From Leguminivora glycinivorella (Eukaryota; Arthropoda; Insecta; Lepidoptera; Tortricidae), in contig NC_062979.1 of the NCBI RefSeq assembly GCF_023078275.1, positions 25,153,848-25,217,847 on the forward strand: a stretch of DNA of 64,000 nucleotides, read 5' to 3'. Shown here piece after piece: positions 32,601 to 43,042 of this stretch; positions within the stretch are counted from its first letter, which is position 1; each line of letters starts with the position of its first letter. The notes under the pieces are model-generated. The model saw nothing but the letters and a program-made list of their open reading frames with translations, searched no databases and was not told the origin of the DNA. Position numbers and translations under genes: made by a program.

Positions 32601-32677
32601 ATGCCGTCATGTGTAGTGAGGTACTGTACAAACTGCTCAGGAAAATCTAACAAAAGCCAAGGAGTGACTTTTCATAC
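32601..32677 (+). CDS. Probable THAP zinc-finger protein, first coding exon
   Basis: ATG at 32601 opens 25 codons, MPSCVVRYCTNCSGKSNKSQ then GVTFH, ending at ACGTAGGT where a splice donor (GT at 32678) fits in phase 2. THAP domains bind DNA through a C2CH zinc; they start M-P-x-x-C-x(2-4)-C and continue to a (V/I)(S/T)FH(x)FP block, exactly where this exon stops. Cys4 and Cys9 would be the first zinc pair. The second pair (C-x2-H) and the AVPTIF box would be in exon 2, which I did not find in the window. It may be a host transcription factor or a P-element-type/domesticated transposase; it cannot be decided here. The upstream 60 bp are unremarkable, with no clear TATA box. Confidence 0.6.
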
Positions 32678-33138
32678 GTAGGTTTACTGCATTTTTATTT
32701 AAACACGCTTACTTTTTAAAAAATGTATCAATATAAACTCATACCGAAGCGCCATGTTGCGGCGGCCATGTTTCGTTGAAACCAAAGAGTAAAAAATGCA
32801 ACAAAAGCAGACGTGACAATATCGCAAGTTAGTTCAAGTTTCCTATCATACATTAAATTATATATTTATCGACGCAAAAAAGGTTATTTAATTATTATTG
32901 TCAGAATTGCACAGTTTTCCGACATGTCGGTCTATAACAGATTCTCAATACGCGTGTCGAATTTCATATGAGTATGTAAATGTAAGTGCAGTACCTAACC
33001 TGCCTGAATGAATTTGGGTAGGTAGACGGTCAAGCAAATTATGAGAGTATAAAAACGCGCGAAATTCAAATTTTCTATGGGACGGTAAACCCGCGCCCAT
33101 ACATACATGGATGTAGATAAAGTTATGTATGCGACTAT
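32678..33138. other. No further exon seen
   Basis: Would be intron if the THAP exon is real. CCATGTTGCGGCGGCCATGT at 32753 is a small GC-rich spot. Confidence 0.4.
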
Positions 33139-33223
33139 ACATAATTAGGCATTAAAACAATCATGTTATCTTATTAACACAACAAAAACAACATTCATGT
33201 TTTAATGCCTACCATTATGCAAA
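33139..33223. repeat. Small foldback
   Basis: CATAATTAGGCATTAAAACA pairs with TGTTTTAATGCCTACCATTA imperfectly. Confidence 0.65.
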
Positions 33224-33299
33224 TGTCACATAAATAACTAATATCCAGTTGCGTTGCGGCTACGTGTACACATGTACGCTCAGTCCGCATGCAGCTTTA

Positions 33300-33501
33300 T
33301 ATGTGGGCATTTAAAAAAATTGGAACTCACAGAGTTGTTAAAAAAAAGTTAAATCGCTGTCAGTTTTGCAACGATAACAAATAATAGTTTTAAATACAGA
33401 TTTCAAGCTTGATTGTCGTTATAAAACTAACAGCGATTTATGTGTTTTATTAACAACTCACGCTAATTGAAAGTCAGAAATTAAAAAAAATGCCCATGTA
33501 A
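33300..33501. mobile_element. Foldback element, about 200 bp
   Basis: TATGTGGGCATTTAAAAAAA and AAAAAAAATGCCCATGTA are outer arms; TTAAATCGCTGTCAGTTTTG and its inverse TAAAACTAACAGCGATTTA form an inner stem, with GAGTTGTTAA / TTAACAACTC between. Confidence 0.8.
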
Positions 33502-33714
33502 ACCCATGTCACTTCTATACTACGGCTTCTAATCTATGCACTCTATGCAGGGCTCATCATCGCGACCGAAAGGTCGTAAGCGCCGAGTAAAATCGTAGCG
33601 CTTGCGACGTTACGGAAGCAGGCCATTGGTTCACACCCCGCCCCCTCGCCCCGCCTTCAGCTTACAGGCTGTGACACGTTCGTTGTTTGCTATAGCTCCT
33701 CTATACGAAGTAAT

Positions 33715-33802
33715 ACTTACTCAATGGTGCGAGCCGGGGTTCGAACTCGCGACCTCCGGAACAAAAGTCGCACGTACTTACCGCTAGGCTATCAGGCCTA
33801 CG
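33715..33802 (-). repeat. SINE family D, tRNA-like head
   Basis: Minus strand: CCTGATAGCCTAGCGGTAAG (A box), then GTCGCGAGTTCGAACCCCGG (B box). Body not seen beyond. Not a functional tRNA gene: no closed acceptor stem. Confidence 0.75.
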
Positions 33803-34330
33803 TGAATAAAATGTGAATATTCAATATCAAAAGTCCTTATTACTACGTATCACAAACCCAAGCCACATCGTCGTCCGCCGCATTATATCGAGTGGAGTGG
33901 AATACGAGAGTCTCTCCACATTATACACACAGATGACTCGGGACATCTTTTAGGAGGAAAGCGGGGAATACAGGAAACCGCCTTTTGGTATAAAAGAAAT
34001 TCTTATTTTCTTTTCTGTTGTATATTTGTACAGCCTGGCAAAAAAGGGTAAAAATTTGAAAGTGGCAACATCGTCGCGTTGTCTCGTTTCCTCGCAAATT
34101 AGTAAGACACTTTTGAATTGAACATTTTTCAATGTCTGCTCGTTTTTGCAATGATTTATTTCAAAAGTAAGAAGGAAGGCATTACGAATTAATATGGAAG
34201 GAAGTAACGGGAGAGGGAAGCCTTAAAAAAGGACTATGTGAGAGATTATATGAAATGAAAGCATGAGATGACGGGCGATAAAGAGAAGGAAGAAGAGACC
34301 AAAGAAAGGACACATGCCGCGCCACCCAAA
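33803..34330. other. Gene-free, with a possible LINE tail
   Basis: About 34190-34325 ends AAAGGACACATGCCGCGCCA CCCAAATGAATATTAGGATT then ATT-rich, like the GGACACATGCCGCGCC...AAATG end of some LINE 3' regions. No intact coding part. Confidence 0.35.
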
Positions 34331-34434
34331 TGAATATTAGGATTATTATTATATTAATAATCCATATGTTTAAATATAAACATACAGATTTTTTTCTTTT
34401 TTTATTGTGGAACGTACCACTTTATAAATCGCAA

Positions 34435-34732
34435 ATTATAAATGCAGGCATCAATCGCAATGAAAAAATCAACAGTGAATCCCACATCCATGGAGTATCG
34501 AGACAAACCTTGCTGGTTTAGCGATACTTTTTTAAAAAATATTATGTAATTTGTGGTGTTTAAGTAAAATAAATAAATAAATAAATAAATCCTTGGATTG
34601 CTTGCTTGGATCACAGTTGCAGCGGTTAAATTCGCAGTCATGGACGGATGGTCGGCTGGCGCAATTGGTGACGCATTGGACCAGCAACCACTGTTGATTT
34701 TTTCGTTGCGATTGATGCCTGCATTTATAATT
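34435..34732. repeat. Inverted pair around a tRNA-like piece
   Basis: AATGCAGGCATCAATCGCAA plus TGAAAAAATCAACAGTG (34440-34476) recurs inverted at 34689-34727 (CACTGTTGATTTTTTCGTTG). The centre holds an AAAT run (34566-34592) and GGCTGGCGCAATTGGTGACG, an A-box-like word, so two opposed pieces of one tRNA-headed repeat may be present. Confidence 0.6.
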
Positions 34733-34930
34733 TTCGATGAATAGGATATGGGCAAGCGAATGATGATATAACTTATATTGTACACTCGTCTTTGATGCTA
34801 CAAACCGCGTTGTAGCGATTACGCGGTACATTAGATTTTGTTCGCATCACGCGCGATCGGTCGTAAAAAGTAACTCGCTTGTGCATAGCGCTGTCGATGG
34901 CGCTGTGTTAACTCTGGCACTAGTTTTAAC

Positions 34931-35487
34931 AAAAACCGGCCAAGAGCGTGTCGGGCCACGCTCAGTGTAGGGTTCCGTAGTTTTCCGTATTTTTCTCAAA
35001 AACTACTGAACCTATCAAGTTCAAAACAATTTTCCTAGAAAGTATTTATAAAGTTCTACTTTTGTGATTTTTTTCATATTTTTTAAACATATGGTTCAAA
35101 AGTTAGAGGGGGGGGGGACGCACTTTTTTTTCCTTTAGGAGCGATTATTTCCGAAAATATTAATATTATTTATTCATTTTTAAATACCTATCCAACAATA
35201 TATCACACGTTGGGGTTGGAATGAAAAAAAATATCATCCCCCACTTTCCATGTAGGGGGGGTACCCTAATAAAACATTTTTTTCCATTTCTTATTTTTGC
35301 ACTTTGTTGGCGTGATTGATATACATATTGGTACCAATTTTCAGCTTTCTAGTGCTTACGGTTTCTGAGATTATCCACGGACGGACGGACGGACGGACGG
35401 ACGGACGGACGGACGGACGGACGGACGGACGGACGGACAGACAGACATGGCGAAACTATAAGGGTTCCTAGTTGACTACGGAACCCT
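34931..35487 (-). mobile_element. Family B element, copy 3
   Basis: Inverted copy: AAAAACCGGCCAAGAGCGTG at the left, GGACG run (35380-35448), and GACTACGGAACCCT at the right. Confidence 0.9.
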
Positions 35488-35514
35488 AATAAAAGTAGTA
35501 ATGTATAAATCATT

Positions 35515-36155
35515 GTATTGTCTTCGGTTACCGCGATAGTTACTCATGAAATAAAACTATGGAAACGGATCAAATCGCGTATAATGAATTTAAAATACAT
35601 CCCGACGTTTCGAACTCTTTACAGCGTTCGTGGTCAACGGGTGACTGAGGAAAAATTAAAATGTGCAAAAGCTACCCACTTACAAGAAATATTAACGAAC
35701 CATGACCACAAATAATATAGATTTCTAAGGCAGGTTCACACACTATTAATAAAGCTAGTTATACAATATTCAAAAAATTTTACCATTACTCTGTTAAAAA
35801 ATAATTAACCAATTAATCTACACAAAATTGACAAAGAAACAAACTGCAAATGTCCAACACCATACAACACAAATGCCTCACAGCCTTCGTCGTGCTTGTT
35901 CCATTATCAGATGTACTACTGGATCCCAAGCCGGTGGTAAAGTAAAGCCATCCTCTCTATTAAAGTTTGGATATTTCTTGATCTCAATGGCCTCTCGCAA
36001 CATTCTGGGTATATATCGCTTCTCCTTAGCGAGAACCAGAGGCTCGTTAAACTTTATAGCATGATTGACTTTATCCATGACATGTTCAGAGACTGCACGT
36101 CGGGATGTATTTTAAATTCATTATACGCGATTTGATCCGTTTCCATAGTTTTATA
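35515..36155 (-). pseudogene. Penelope-like element, C-terminal end with inverted tails
   Basis: Minus strand 36078-35880 encodes NHAIKFNEPLVLAKEKRYIP, RMLREAIEIKKYPNFNREDG and FTLPPAWDPV. The REAIEI..(H/Y)P.NFNR(E/D)DG....W.PV block is the end of Penelope-like element proteins, after the GIY-YIG endonuclease. RT and GIY-YIG catalytic residues are absent. The left flank (35540-35640) is the Penelope tail also seen at 17641, and the right flank (36098-36155) is the same tail inverted (ACGTCGGGATGTATTTTAAA), so the coding scrap is bracketed by inverted tails. Half of the 17779 foldback is present at 35685-35840. Confidence 0.7.
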
Positions 36156-37178
36156 AAATAAAACTCATTGGTTCGAAGAATGCAATGTTGTCTCATTTGC
36201 TCATCGTTTTGCTTCTATTAAACAGCATCAAATTTAAACGTAATCAGTTTGTTGTTTCATTACCTGATTATTATAGTAACAATTTCTTGTTGTTGCTGAA
36301 CTTAGTCGACAAATTCTAGAGCCGTGTGTGAGTCAGAAGAATACAAGTTATTGGCGGATATTCCTCGGGTGACCTCCGGGGTCAAGTGCGACCACTTCAG
36401 AGAGGACAGAGTGCTTCTGGGGACATTGTGTCTTTTGCAAGATTGCACACGGGGCTTAGCCATAAATAACTAAGTTTTATAAACTAACTATTTTCGTAGT
36501 AGATTTTCAGTACGGCTACTGGTAACTATGTCATAAGAATCGCGAGTGACGAAATTTAATGCTCAACAATTTACAATTGACATTAAAAGGATATTTGCGG
36601 TTAATACCTACGGTTAAAAGTTTAAGTTCGAAAATATTGACCATTACATTTCTGATGCATAGAATCTGTCCTTCACTAATTATATGTAAGAAAACCGATG
36701 AAAGGAGTCATACTCTATCGTCACTTGTTTATTTGTGAACTTACATTGTCACCAAAATAATATCTATGCTGGTAATATTTTTATCTACGAAAGTTTTCTA
36801 AAGCTAAATCCCTAAACACCATTTTAGAACCAAATAAAATGGCGTAAAACTCAAGTGTTAATAAAATATAACACTGCGAGAGAACATAAGGCGGTCCCTC
36901 GCTATAAAACTATAAAGTGTTGGATGTCTTCGACCTTATTTATATTCCCAAAGGGAGTATATCTGAAACAAGGGTACCATTTTATGCAAACTGTATCTCA
37001 AAAACTGGCAATTCTAAAGATGGATTTTGGAGTTGCCATTTTAGTATAAGAGTATAAAGTTTAATGTCGTAGTTGTAGGAGTTAAAAGAGAACATAAATA
37101 TCTTTTCTATCCGGAATTTTTTTTTGGTCCCATACAAGCTTTTGATCCTTGTTAGGAATGGGAAACTTAAAATAAACT
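36156..37178. other. No supported gene
   Basis: A frame at about 36354-36470 reads SGVKCDHFREDRVLLGTLCL then LQDCTRGLA and looks more protein-like than its surroundings, but I do not recognise it and no start or splice sites are clear. The rest is AT-rich. Confidence 0.35.
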
Positions 37179-37191
37179 ATATAGCGTCATT

Positions 37192-37498
37192 CATACCGGA
37201 ACACCACGCTACGCTCTAAAACTCAAATCGCCGATGTAGCTCGGAAGGCGGCCAAGTTAAAATGGGACTAAGCTGGTCACGTCTGCCGAATGCCTAATGA
37301 GTTGTGGGCCAAACTCACTACAGTGTGGGAGCCCGAAAACTCTGATCGGGGATCCGGCAGACCCCGCCGGCGATGGAGGGATGAACTGGACTCCTTCTTG
37401 GAGGAATGGTCAGACATAGCATTGGATAGAGATCAGTTGAAAAATTGGGGGGAGGCCTTTGCCCAGCAGTGGGACACGACGGGCTCCAAATAATAATA
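37192..37498 (+). pseudogene. LINE C-terminal insertion with 13-bp target duplication
   Basis: Plus strand, ending at a stop at 37491-37493: KLKWDWAGHVCRMPNELWAK (with one shift before it), NSDRGSGRPRRRWRDELDSF, then RDQLKNWGEAFAQQWD. This is the C-terminal block of the same general LINE type as at 21718. A TAA-repeat tail (37491-37500) follows. ATATAGCGTCATT flanks it on both sides (37179-37191 and 37499-37511), so the insertion boundaries are certain: about 307 bp, severely 5'-truncated. Confidence 0.9.
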
Positions 37499-37745
37499 AT
37501 ATAGCGTCATTAAGAAAATTTTAGACACTATAATATCTATCCTTTTTTTACAGCATTAGAAACACTTTAAAACTGTAGTGCAGCGTGTTTTTTGAAGAAT
37601 TAAGTTAGTAACGCGAAAGGGTGATTTTTACATGGTATAGTTGGCAGGGGATCATTCGGGTTAGTATTTATTTTCCTGTAGAAATTACATCAAAACAAAT
37701 TGTTCTAAAGTAAAATCACAAAATAACATCGCACTGATTTTTATT

Positions 37746-38335
37746 AGGGTTCCGTAGTCAACTAGGAACCCTTATAGTTTCGCCATGTCTGTCCGTCCGT
37801 CCGTCCGTCCGTCCGTCCGTCCGTCCGTCCGTCCGTCCGACCGTCCGTCCGTCCGTCCGTCCGTCCGCGGATAATCTCAGTAACCGTTAGCACTAGAAAG
37901 TTGAAATTTGGTACCAATATGTATATCAATCACGCCAACAAAGTGCAAAAATAAAAAATGGAAAAAAATGTTTTATTAGGGTACCCCCCCTACATGTAAA
38001 GTGGGGGCTGATTTTTTTTAAATTCCAACCCCAACGTGTGATATATTGTTGGATAGGTATTTTAAAATGAATAAGGGTTTACTAAGATCTTTTTTTGATA
38101 ATATTAATATTTTCGGAAATAATCGCTCCTAAAGGAAAAAAAAGTGCGTCCCCCCCCTCTAACTTTTGAACCATATGGATAAAAATATGAAAAAAACCAC
38201 AAAGTAAAGAACTTTATAAAGACTTTCTAGGAAAATTGTTTTGAACTTGATAGGTTTAGTAGTTTTTGAGAAAAATACGGAAAACTACGGAACCCTACAC
38301 TGAGCGTGGCCCGACACGCTCTTGGCCGGTTTTTT
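37746..38335 (+). mobile_element. Family B element, copy 4
   Basis: Full copy with GTCC run (37791-37866, one GACC step). Ends CTACGGAACCCTACACTGAG then the hairpin tail and CTTGGCCGGTTTTTT. Confidence 0.9.
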
Positions 38336-38807
38336 GATTACGAAACGGATTTTTTTACTGGTAGATGAAAATATAAACATACACCTTTATTTTCAAACGG
38401 CAGGTAGAAGACATAAAATTGTCGGAGCTTTAGTTACAGCACAATTAAATAACAGGTTGAGAAGTTGCTAGGCCATCACTCAAACCGCAATATATCCCAT
38501 CCCATATTCCACAGTAATCTTCTACGGCATCCACGGGAAGAAAAAGGGAGTATGGTGTTGAGTAATGAATGGGCAGAATAAAGTTCGATTCGCCTTAAGG
38601 TTGTGTATCATTGCAAGTGAAATGGGGTGGTGAAATTCTTAAGCCGTCATCACGCAGGCAATTGTTAGTATCAACAAGAAGGATCTAATACTAGACTGAC
38701 AAAGCCCATAGAAAAAAGCGTACCCCTGAAATGTATGGGCCTTTTAGGCTTAAAACTAGATGGCCAAAATCATATTTTCTATAAATATTTTTGCGAGTTT
38801 TTATTTT
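38336..38807. other. No recognisable gene
   Basis: Nothing recognised. Confidence 0.4.
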
Positions 38808-39082
38808 TTAACCCCCGACACAAAAACGAAGGGATGTTATAAGTTTGACGTGTCTGTCTGTCTGTCTGTCCGTCTGTCTGTCTGTCTGTCTGTTTGTCTG
38901 TGTGTGTGTCTGTCTGTGGCATCGTAGCTCCCAAACGGATGAACCGATTTAGGTTTAGTTTTTTTTGTCTGAAAGCTGAGTTAGTCGGGAGTGTTCTAAG
39001 CCATGTTTCATGAAAATCGGTCCACTATGTCGCGGTCGGGGGTTTTTCAAAATTTTAATTTTGTGGTTAGGTTAGGTTATTA
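38808..39082 (-). mobile_element. Family A element
   Basis: TTAACCCCCGACACAAAAAC at the left, short GTCT core (38850-38912), and AATTTTGTGGTTAGGTTAGG at the right. Confidence 0.88.
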
Positions 39083-39369
39083 TAAGAACAAATGACAAAA
39101 TGATTCATTTTAAAATAATAAATAATCCTTGGTATCGACTTGGAATTATACTTTTCCAATTATCGTTTCCGAACGATCCCGTTCGCTTTTAGGGTAAATG
39201 TATTTGACGTGGGCTCGTGCTCTAATTGCGAGCGCCGCGCCGCGCGAACTATATTTTATCGCATGCACGTTAAAATGCACTCCTGCCTCATAAAGTGCAC
39301 AAGGCGATTCTGCAGCTACGATTTGATAAGAATTTTGGTTTATTTTAATACGATCTGTAACAATTAAAG
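39083..39369. other. No recognisable gene
   Basis: A 75-codon open frame (39140-39367) has no motif. Confidence 0.4.
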
Positions 39370-39524
39370 GTGGCTTTCCACCAGAGATGCACTACGTGGA
39401 TGTGTTTGATATCCCCCAATCATGTTCATTGTTCCACAAAGCATAGCGCTAGTGGGAACGGGTTCGACTAAGATCATTGGTGGATATCAGACGCATCCAT
39501 AGCACATCTCAGGTGGAAAGGCTT
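39370..39524. mobile_element. Foldback MITE, about 155 bp
   Basis: GGCTTTCCACCAGAGATGCA pairs with TGCACATCTCAGGTGGAAAG-type sequence at the right end; GTGGATGTGTTTGATATCC has its inverse GGATATCAGACGCATCCA. Confidence 0.85.
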
Positions 39525-39639
39525 CCTGTGTCTCAACACATAATTATAAATAATAATATCAAAGTAGATTCGCTAAAATAGGATAAAATGGCTTTATATT
39601 GAACAAGAGCGAAAAAGGAGGACTTTCACTTCCTAGGAG

Positions 39640-39806
39640 ACCAAACTTAGCTGTAAGTGCATGTTGTTTTTGTTTTGTTGTACTATTTATAATATATGTA
39701 AAAATGCTACACCCTAGTGGGGTCCATGTTTGTACCTACAATCTGTAAACACCTCTGTAAAATACCATGGTTGCATTGAATAAATGAATATGAATATGAA
39801 TATGAA
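39640..39806 (+). repeat. LINE 3' UTR with GAATAT tail
   Basis: ATGCTACACCCTAGTGGGGT then TGCATTGAATAAATGAATAT and three more GAATAT units. AATAAA plus a short tandem tail is typical of non-LTR 3' ends. No coding part attached. Confidence 0.5.
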
Positions 39807-39979
39807 TATTACCTAGCGTGAAAGAACCATCCGCCGTTGCAGGGAGACAGACCTCGTAGCAGCTCTTTTAGGCTTTATTTTTCATTATTATTTCTAAGGT
39901 TTATTAGGCTTTCGTCGATGCCAAGTTTTCTGTGCCGGATTTTCCATTTTCTCGTCCATATTAATTTATGTGGGAAGGA

Positions 39980-40080
39980 AGATCTGGATATTAGAATACC
40001 GATTATAAATAAATAAATAAAATAAAATAAATAAAACAATTTTATTTCGGATAAAAATCCATAGCTGTTAGTAACATGTA
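39980..40080. repeat. AAAT-rich simple repeat
   Basis: AAATAAATAAATAAAATAAA at about 40005-40035, probably a retroelement tail. Confidence 0.6.
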
Positions 40081-40190
40081 CATTTAATAAAACTATGGAA
40101 ACGGATTAAATCGCGTATAATGAATTTAAAAATACATCAGGGTTTTATTTCATGAGTAACTATCGCGGTAACCGAAGACAATATTATGTA
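40081..40190 (-). repeat. Penelope-like tail, rearranged
   Basis: AAACTATGGAAACGGATTAA and GCGTATAATGAATTTAAA match 35545-35595, followed by ATTTCATGAGTAACTATCGC, which is the inverse of 35525-35550. A rearranged or inverted-tail copy. Confidence 0.55.
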
Positions 40191-40484
40191 CATTTAACTT
40201 ATAAAATAGTGTTCGTGGAATTACAGACTAATTATTAAACCTAGATATTTATTTATTTTTCTACAACGTGGAGTTTTGTCCAGTGCTGTAGCAGAGGGGA
40301 GTCCCACCTATCCGACAACGCCACCATGATGCTGTTAGTACTGCCTCGCCAGCGGCTTAGTAAAGCGGCTTATGGATCCAAAAACTTGAATTGATTCTTA
40401 TAATGACGAATTTAAATTTGAATTCAAATTTTGCTTACGCTACTAGCAAATGGTGGATGCAAAATAATGTGAGTAAGATATTTA
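40191..40484. other. No recognisable gene
   Basis: Nothing recognised. Confidence 0.4.
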
Positions 40485-40615
40485 GGGTTCTCAAAGGTCG
40501 GCAACGCATAAGTGGCAACGCATCAGGGGATGTTGCTTATGTACATGGGCGGCGATGACTGCTTACCATCAGGCGGCTCGTCTGCTCGTTTGCAGCCTAT
40601 TTCACAAAAAATCAA
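40485..40615 (+). repeat. Jockey-like LINE 3' end, diverged
   Basis: AAGGTCGGCAACGCATAAGT, TACATGGGCGGCGATGACTG and CTTACCATCAGGCGGCTCGT match the tail of the LINE at 8060. Confidence 0.75.
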
Positions 40616-41079
40616 AGACACGCAAGACGTTTTTCAAGTCATATCAAAACCATTACCATTTGTCTAATTAGAATGGGTCTATCTCATAAAGTGCAGCTTA
40701 CAGTTCGTGTTTGGGAACTGCAATTTCTCTTTGAATAATTTTCACAAAGCATGCATGGTGTACTTCCATGTACGCTCTTGACTTTTCAAAGGCTTTTTTG
40801 GATGGCAAATATTATTTTCAATATTTTGCTTCTTTTTGTGCAGCATATATTTTAACATGCAATTATTTTCTGGTACCTACAGTAAAGTTAGTAACAATGG
40901 TAGCAAATAAAATTCGTAGCTTGTAAACGCTCTCTTTATTATTGAAAACTGGGCGCGTAAACAAGAAGCCAATCGTTCATACTTTGTATAACTACAATAT
41001 TAATTATTATAGATGTTTCTCTCTCATGAGTCATGCATATTAGTGCGACAAATAAATATAGCTACGATACGTTGCATGA
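40616..41079. other. No recognisable gene
   Basis: Nothing recognised. Confidence 0.4.
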
Positions 41080-41215
41080 ATGATTGACCTCCTTGTGTAC
41101 GCAGTCTGATAAGAAAATTGCAATTGGACTGCGATGTTATGTGCTCTGCCTACCCCCTTTAAAAATATAGGCTTGAGATTATGTGTGTATGGCACTTGAG
41201 TAGAGAAATGTTACA
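41080..41215 (+). repeat. Repeat J, fragment
   Basis: TATGTGCTCTGCCTACCCCC then ATATAGGCTTGAGATTATGT. Confidence 0.6.
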
Positions 41216-41289
41216 GTCACATATGGTCGAGTGATGGACAATATTAAATTGATCGCCTAATGTAATGAAAACACTTTATCAAATTACTT

Positions 41290-41350
41290 TTTAACCGACT
41301 TTTAAAAAAGGAAGAGGTTCTCAATTCGTCTGGATCTTTTTTCTAACCGC
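41290..41350 (+). repeat. Interspersed repeat fragment
   Basis: TTTTTAACCGACTTTTAAAA and GGAAGAGGTTCTCAATTCGT match a sequence I recall as common in Lepidoptera (AACCGACTTC...GGAGGAGGTTCTCAATTCG). Confidence 0.4.
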
Positions 41351-41611
41351 CAAACCTCCATTTGAGTTTAAAGAAACTTACTATCAATACTTTCTCCAAC
41401 ACAGCGCCAACAAAACGCGTCTATCCAAGCACTAAACAACATTCAACTCCCGAAAAGGGGTTTATTGAAAAGAGCATTTCTACAAATCTTCAGGAGCCCG
41501 GCTTTGGCCGGAGCCGGGTTGCGCCTTTGTATCAATTCGATATTGAACACATTTTATGCGGGAATTTAGACGATTTCTTTTTGTAAACTTAAGTAAAAAA
41601 AAATTGGTTTG
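41351..41611. other. No supported gene
   Basis: An unrecognised 74-codon frame (41362-41586) only. Confidence 0.35.
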
Positions 41612-41690
41612 AAGATGAATGAATGAATGAATGAATTACTTTATTGCGATAAACATGGTATACATTAGGTGGTACATTATTATTTTTGAG
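41612..41690 (-). repeat. LINE 3' tail with (ATTC)n
   Basis: Minus strand: CATGTTTATCGCAATAAAGT followed by four or five ATTC units (41615-41636), the form of a non-LTR tail. Confidence 0.55.
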
Positions 41691-42016
41691 TAGCAATAAA
41701 TGGGTCATAATATGATAATATTATTATCATGGCAACGTCTATTGCAGATGATTTATGATATGCCCCTCTAGCACAACTTGAAGTCGCGCTTGATGTATGG
41801 ACTCGCGCGCGTCAAGGCGTTGTGCTAAAGGGTATGGTGTTAATATTCGAGAAGCACCTTTTCTGATGGCTCAATCCTACCGCAGTTATTGGGGTCACAA
41901 TGCACTTTTTAACTTTACTTGTTGACTATAATTATTTTATTTTAATACCAAAGTTACCATTTCGTAATATTATTTGACGTAGAAGCTCTAGTTCCTTGGC
42001 ATAAGTTATTGCAGTT
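41691..42016. other. No recognisable gene
   Basis: Nothing recognised. Confidence 0.4.
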
Positions 42017-42210
42017 ATAATGACGTTTGACTTAACCCTTAGTGCGTTTTCACAGTATTCGATCCGATATCGGATGTCGGAAGGATTTTAAATGGAAAAA
42101 ATCCAAAATGGCGCCTGTAATGTATATCCTGGGATATCAGTCCTATATGCGATATCCTATATGGATCGGATAATGTGAAAACGCAGTAAGGGTTAAGTCA
42201 AACGTCATTA
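42017..42210. mobile_element. Foldback MITE, about 194 bp
   Basis: ATAATGACGTTTGACTTAAC and GTTAAGTCAAACGTCATTA are perfect outer arms; TGCGTTTTCACAGTATTCGA and ATCGGATAATGTGAAAACGC are inner arms. GATATCGGATCG-like words repeat inside. Confidence 0.9.
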
Positions 42211-42327
42211 TTTCATCAAAGTTTGACGTTTAAAATAACAGTTGCACCGGCGAGGCTGCCAAAACTGTTGCAAACTTATCGTGGGCCGACTTACTTCCTC
42301 AAAATAACTAGCGTAGTCGTTATTAAA

Positions 42328-42613
42328 AAGATCATACCATCCCATACATTAAAATGAGACCGCCTAAGAACGCGCATACACTACACCACATAGCGCGGAA
42401 CCACAAAAAAAGTCTTGTAGCTTTCAATTATACTTGTAGATTGGCGTTAAGTGTCACTTTCGAGCCATTAATATATGTCAAAAGTGACACTTAACGCCAA
42501 TCTACAAATAATCGATGGCAACAAAGCATTTGTTTGTGGCGCCATCTATGTGTGGTGTAGTGTATGCGCGTTCTTAGGCGGTCGCATTTTAATGTATGGG
42601 ATGGTATGATCTT
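42328..42613. mobile_element. Foldback element with a second hairpin inside
   Basis: AAGATCATACCATCCCATAC and GTATGGGATGGTATGATCTT are perfect outer arms, continuing through GACCGCCTAAGAACGCGC. Inside, 42435-42506 is a separate stem: TGTAGATTGGCGTTAAGTGT and ACACTTAACGCCAATCTACA. Confidence 0.92.
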
Positions 42614-42769
42614 CTTATATTTAATCTATGTTTGTGTTGTGTATGTTGTTGTATGTGTGTATGTAAACCACTTTCTTGGCTGACCGTACAGCAAATGGCC
42701 CCCCAGTCGAGAATTGCCCCGCTTACCTACAAAGAAACCTACGGATCCAAATGAAAATCTTATTTTTTG

Positions 42770-42826
42770 TAAACGTTTCAATAAGAATACTTTTATTACG
42801 CGGGCGAAGCCGCGGGTAAAAGCTAG
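42770..42826 (+). mobile_element. Helitron 3' end
   Basis: ACGCGGGCGAAGCCGCGGGT then AAAAGCTAG before T: subterminal hairpin plus CTAG, as in the elements at 12449 and 19706. The 5' end was not found. Confidence 0.7.
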
Positions 42827-43042
42827 TAAACCTATATTTGTAAACACACCATTATAAGGTTTTGTATCGCTACACGTACACGTCCTTACAGCCGTGTGAA
42901 TTGCCTGAACTTTTTCAACATCTCGCATCACACCCAACTGTGCATTGTAAAATCAACCTTTCGACAGAATTCTATAGATTCTTATTTTAAATAAAAAAGT
43001 TTTAAGATACGATCTTGTACAGTTTGTGGAAAGTAAACAGGG

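Noticed and set aside
36354..36470. Second exon of the THAP gene
   Set aside because: It has C-x-H-F (KCDHF) where THAP requires C-x2-H-F, and no acceptor site or AVPTIF box is evident.
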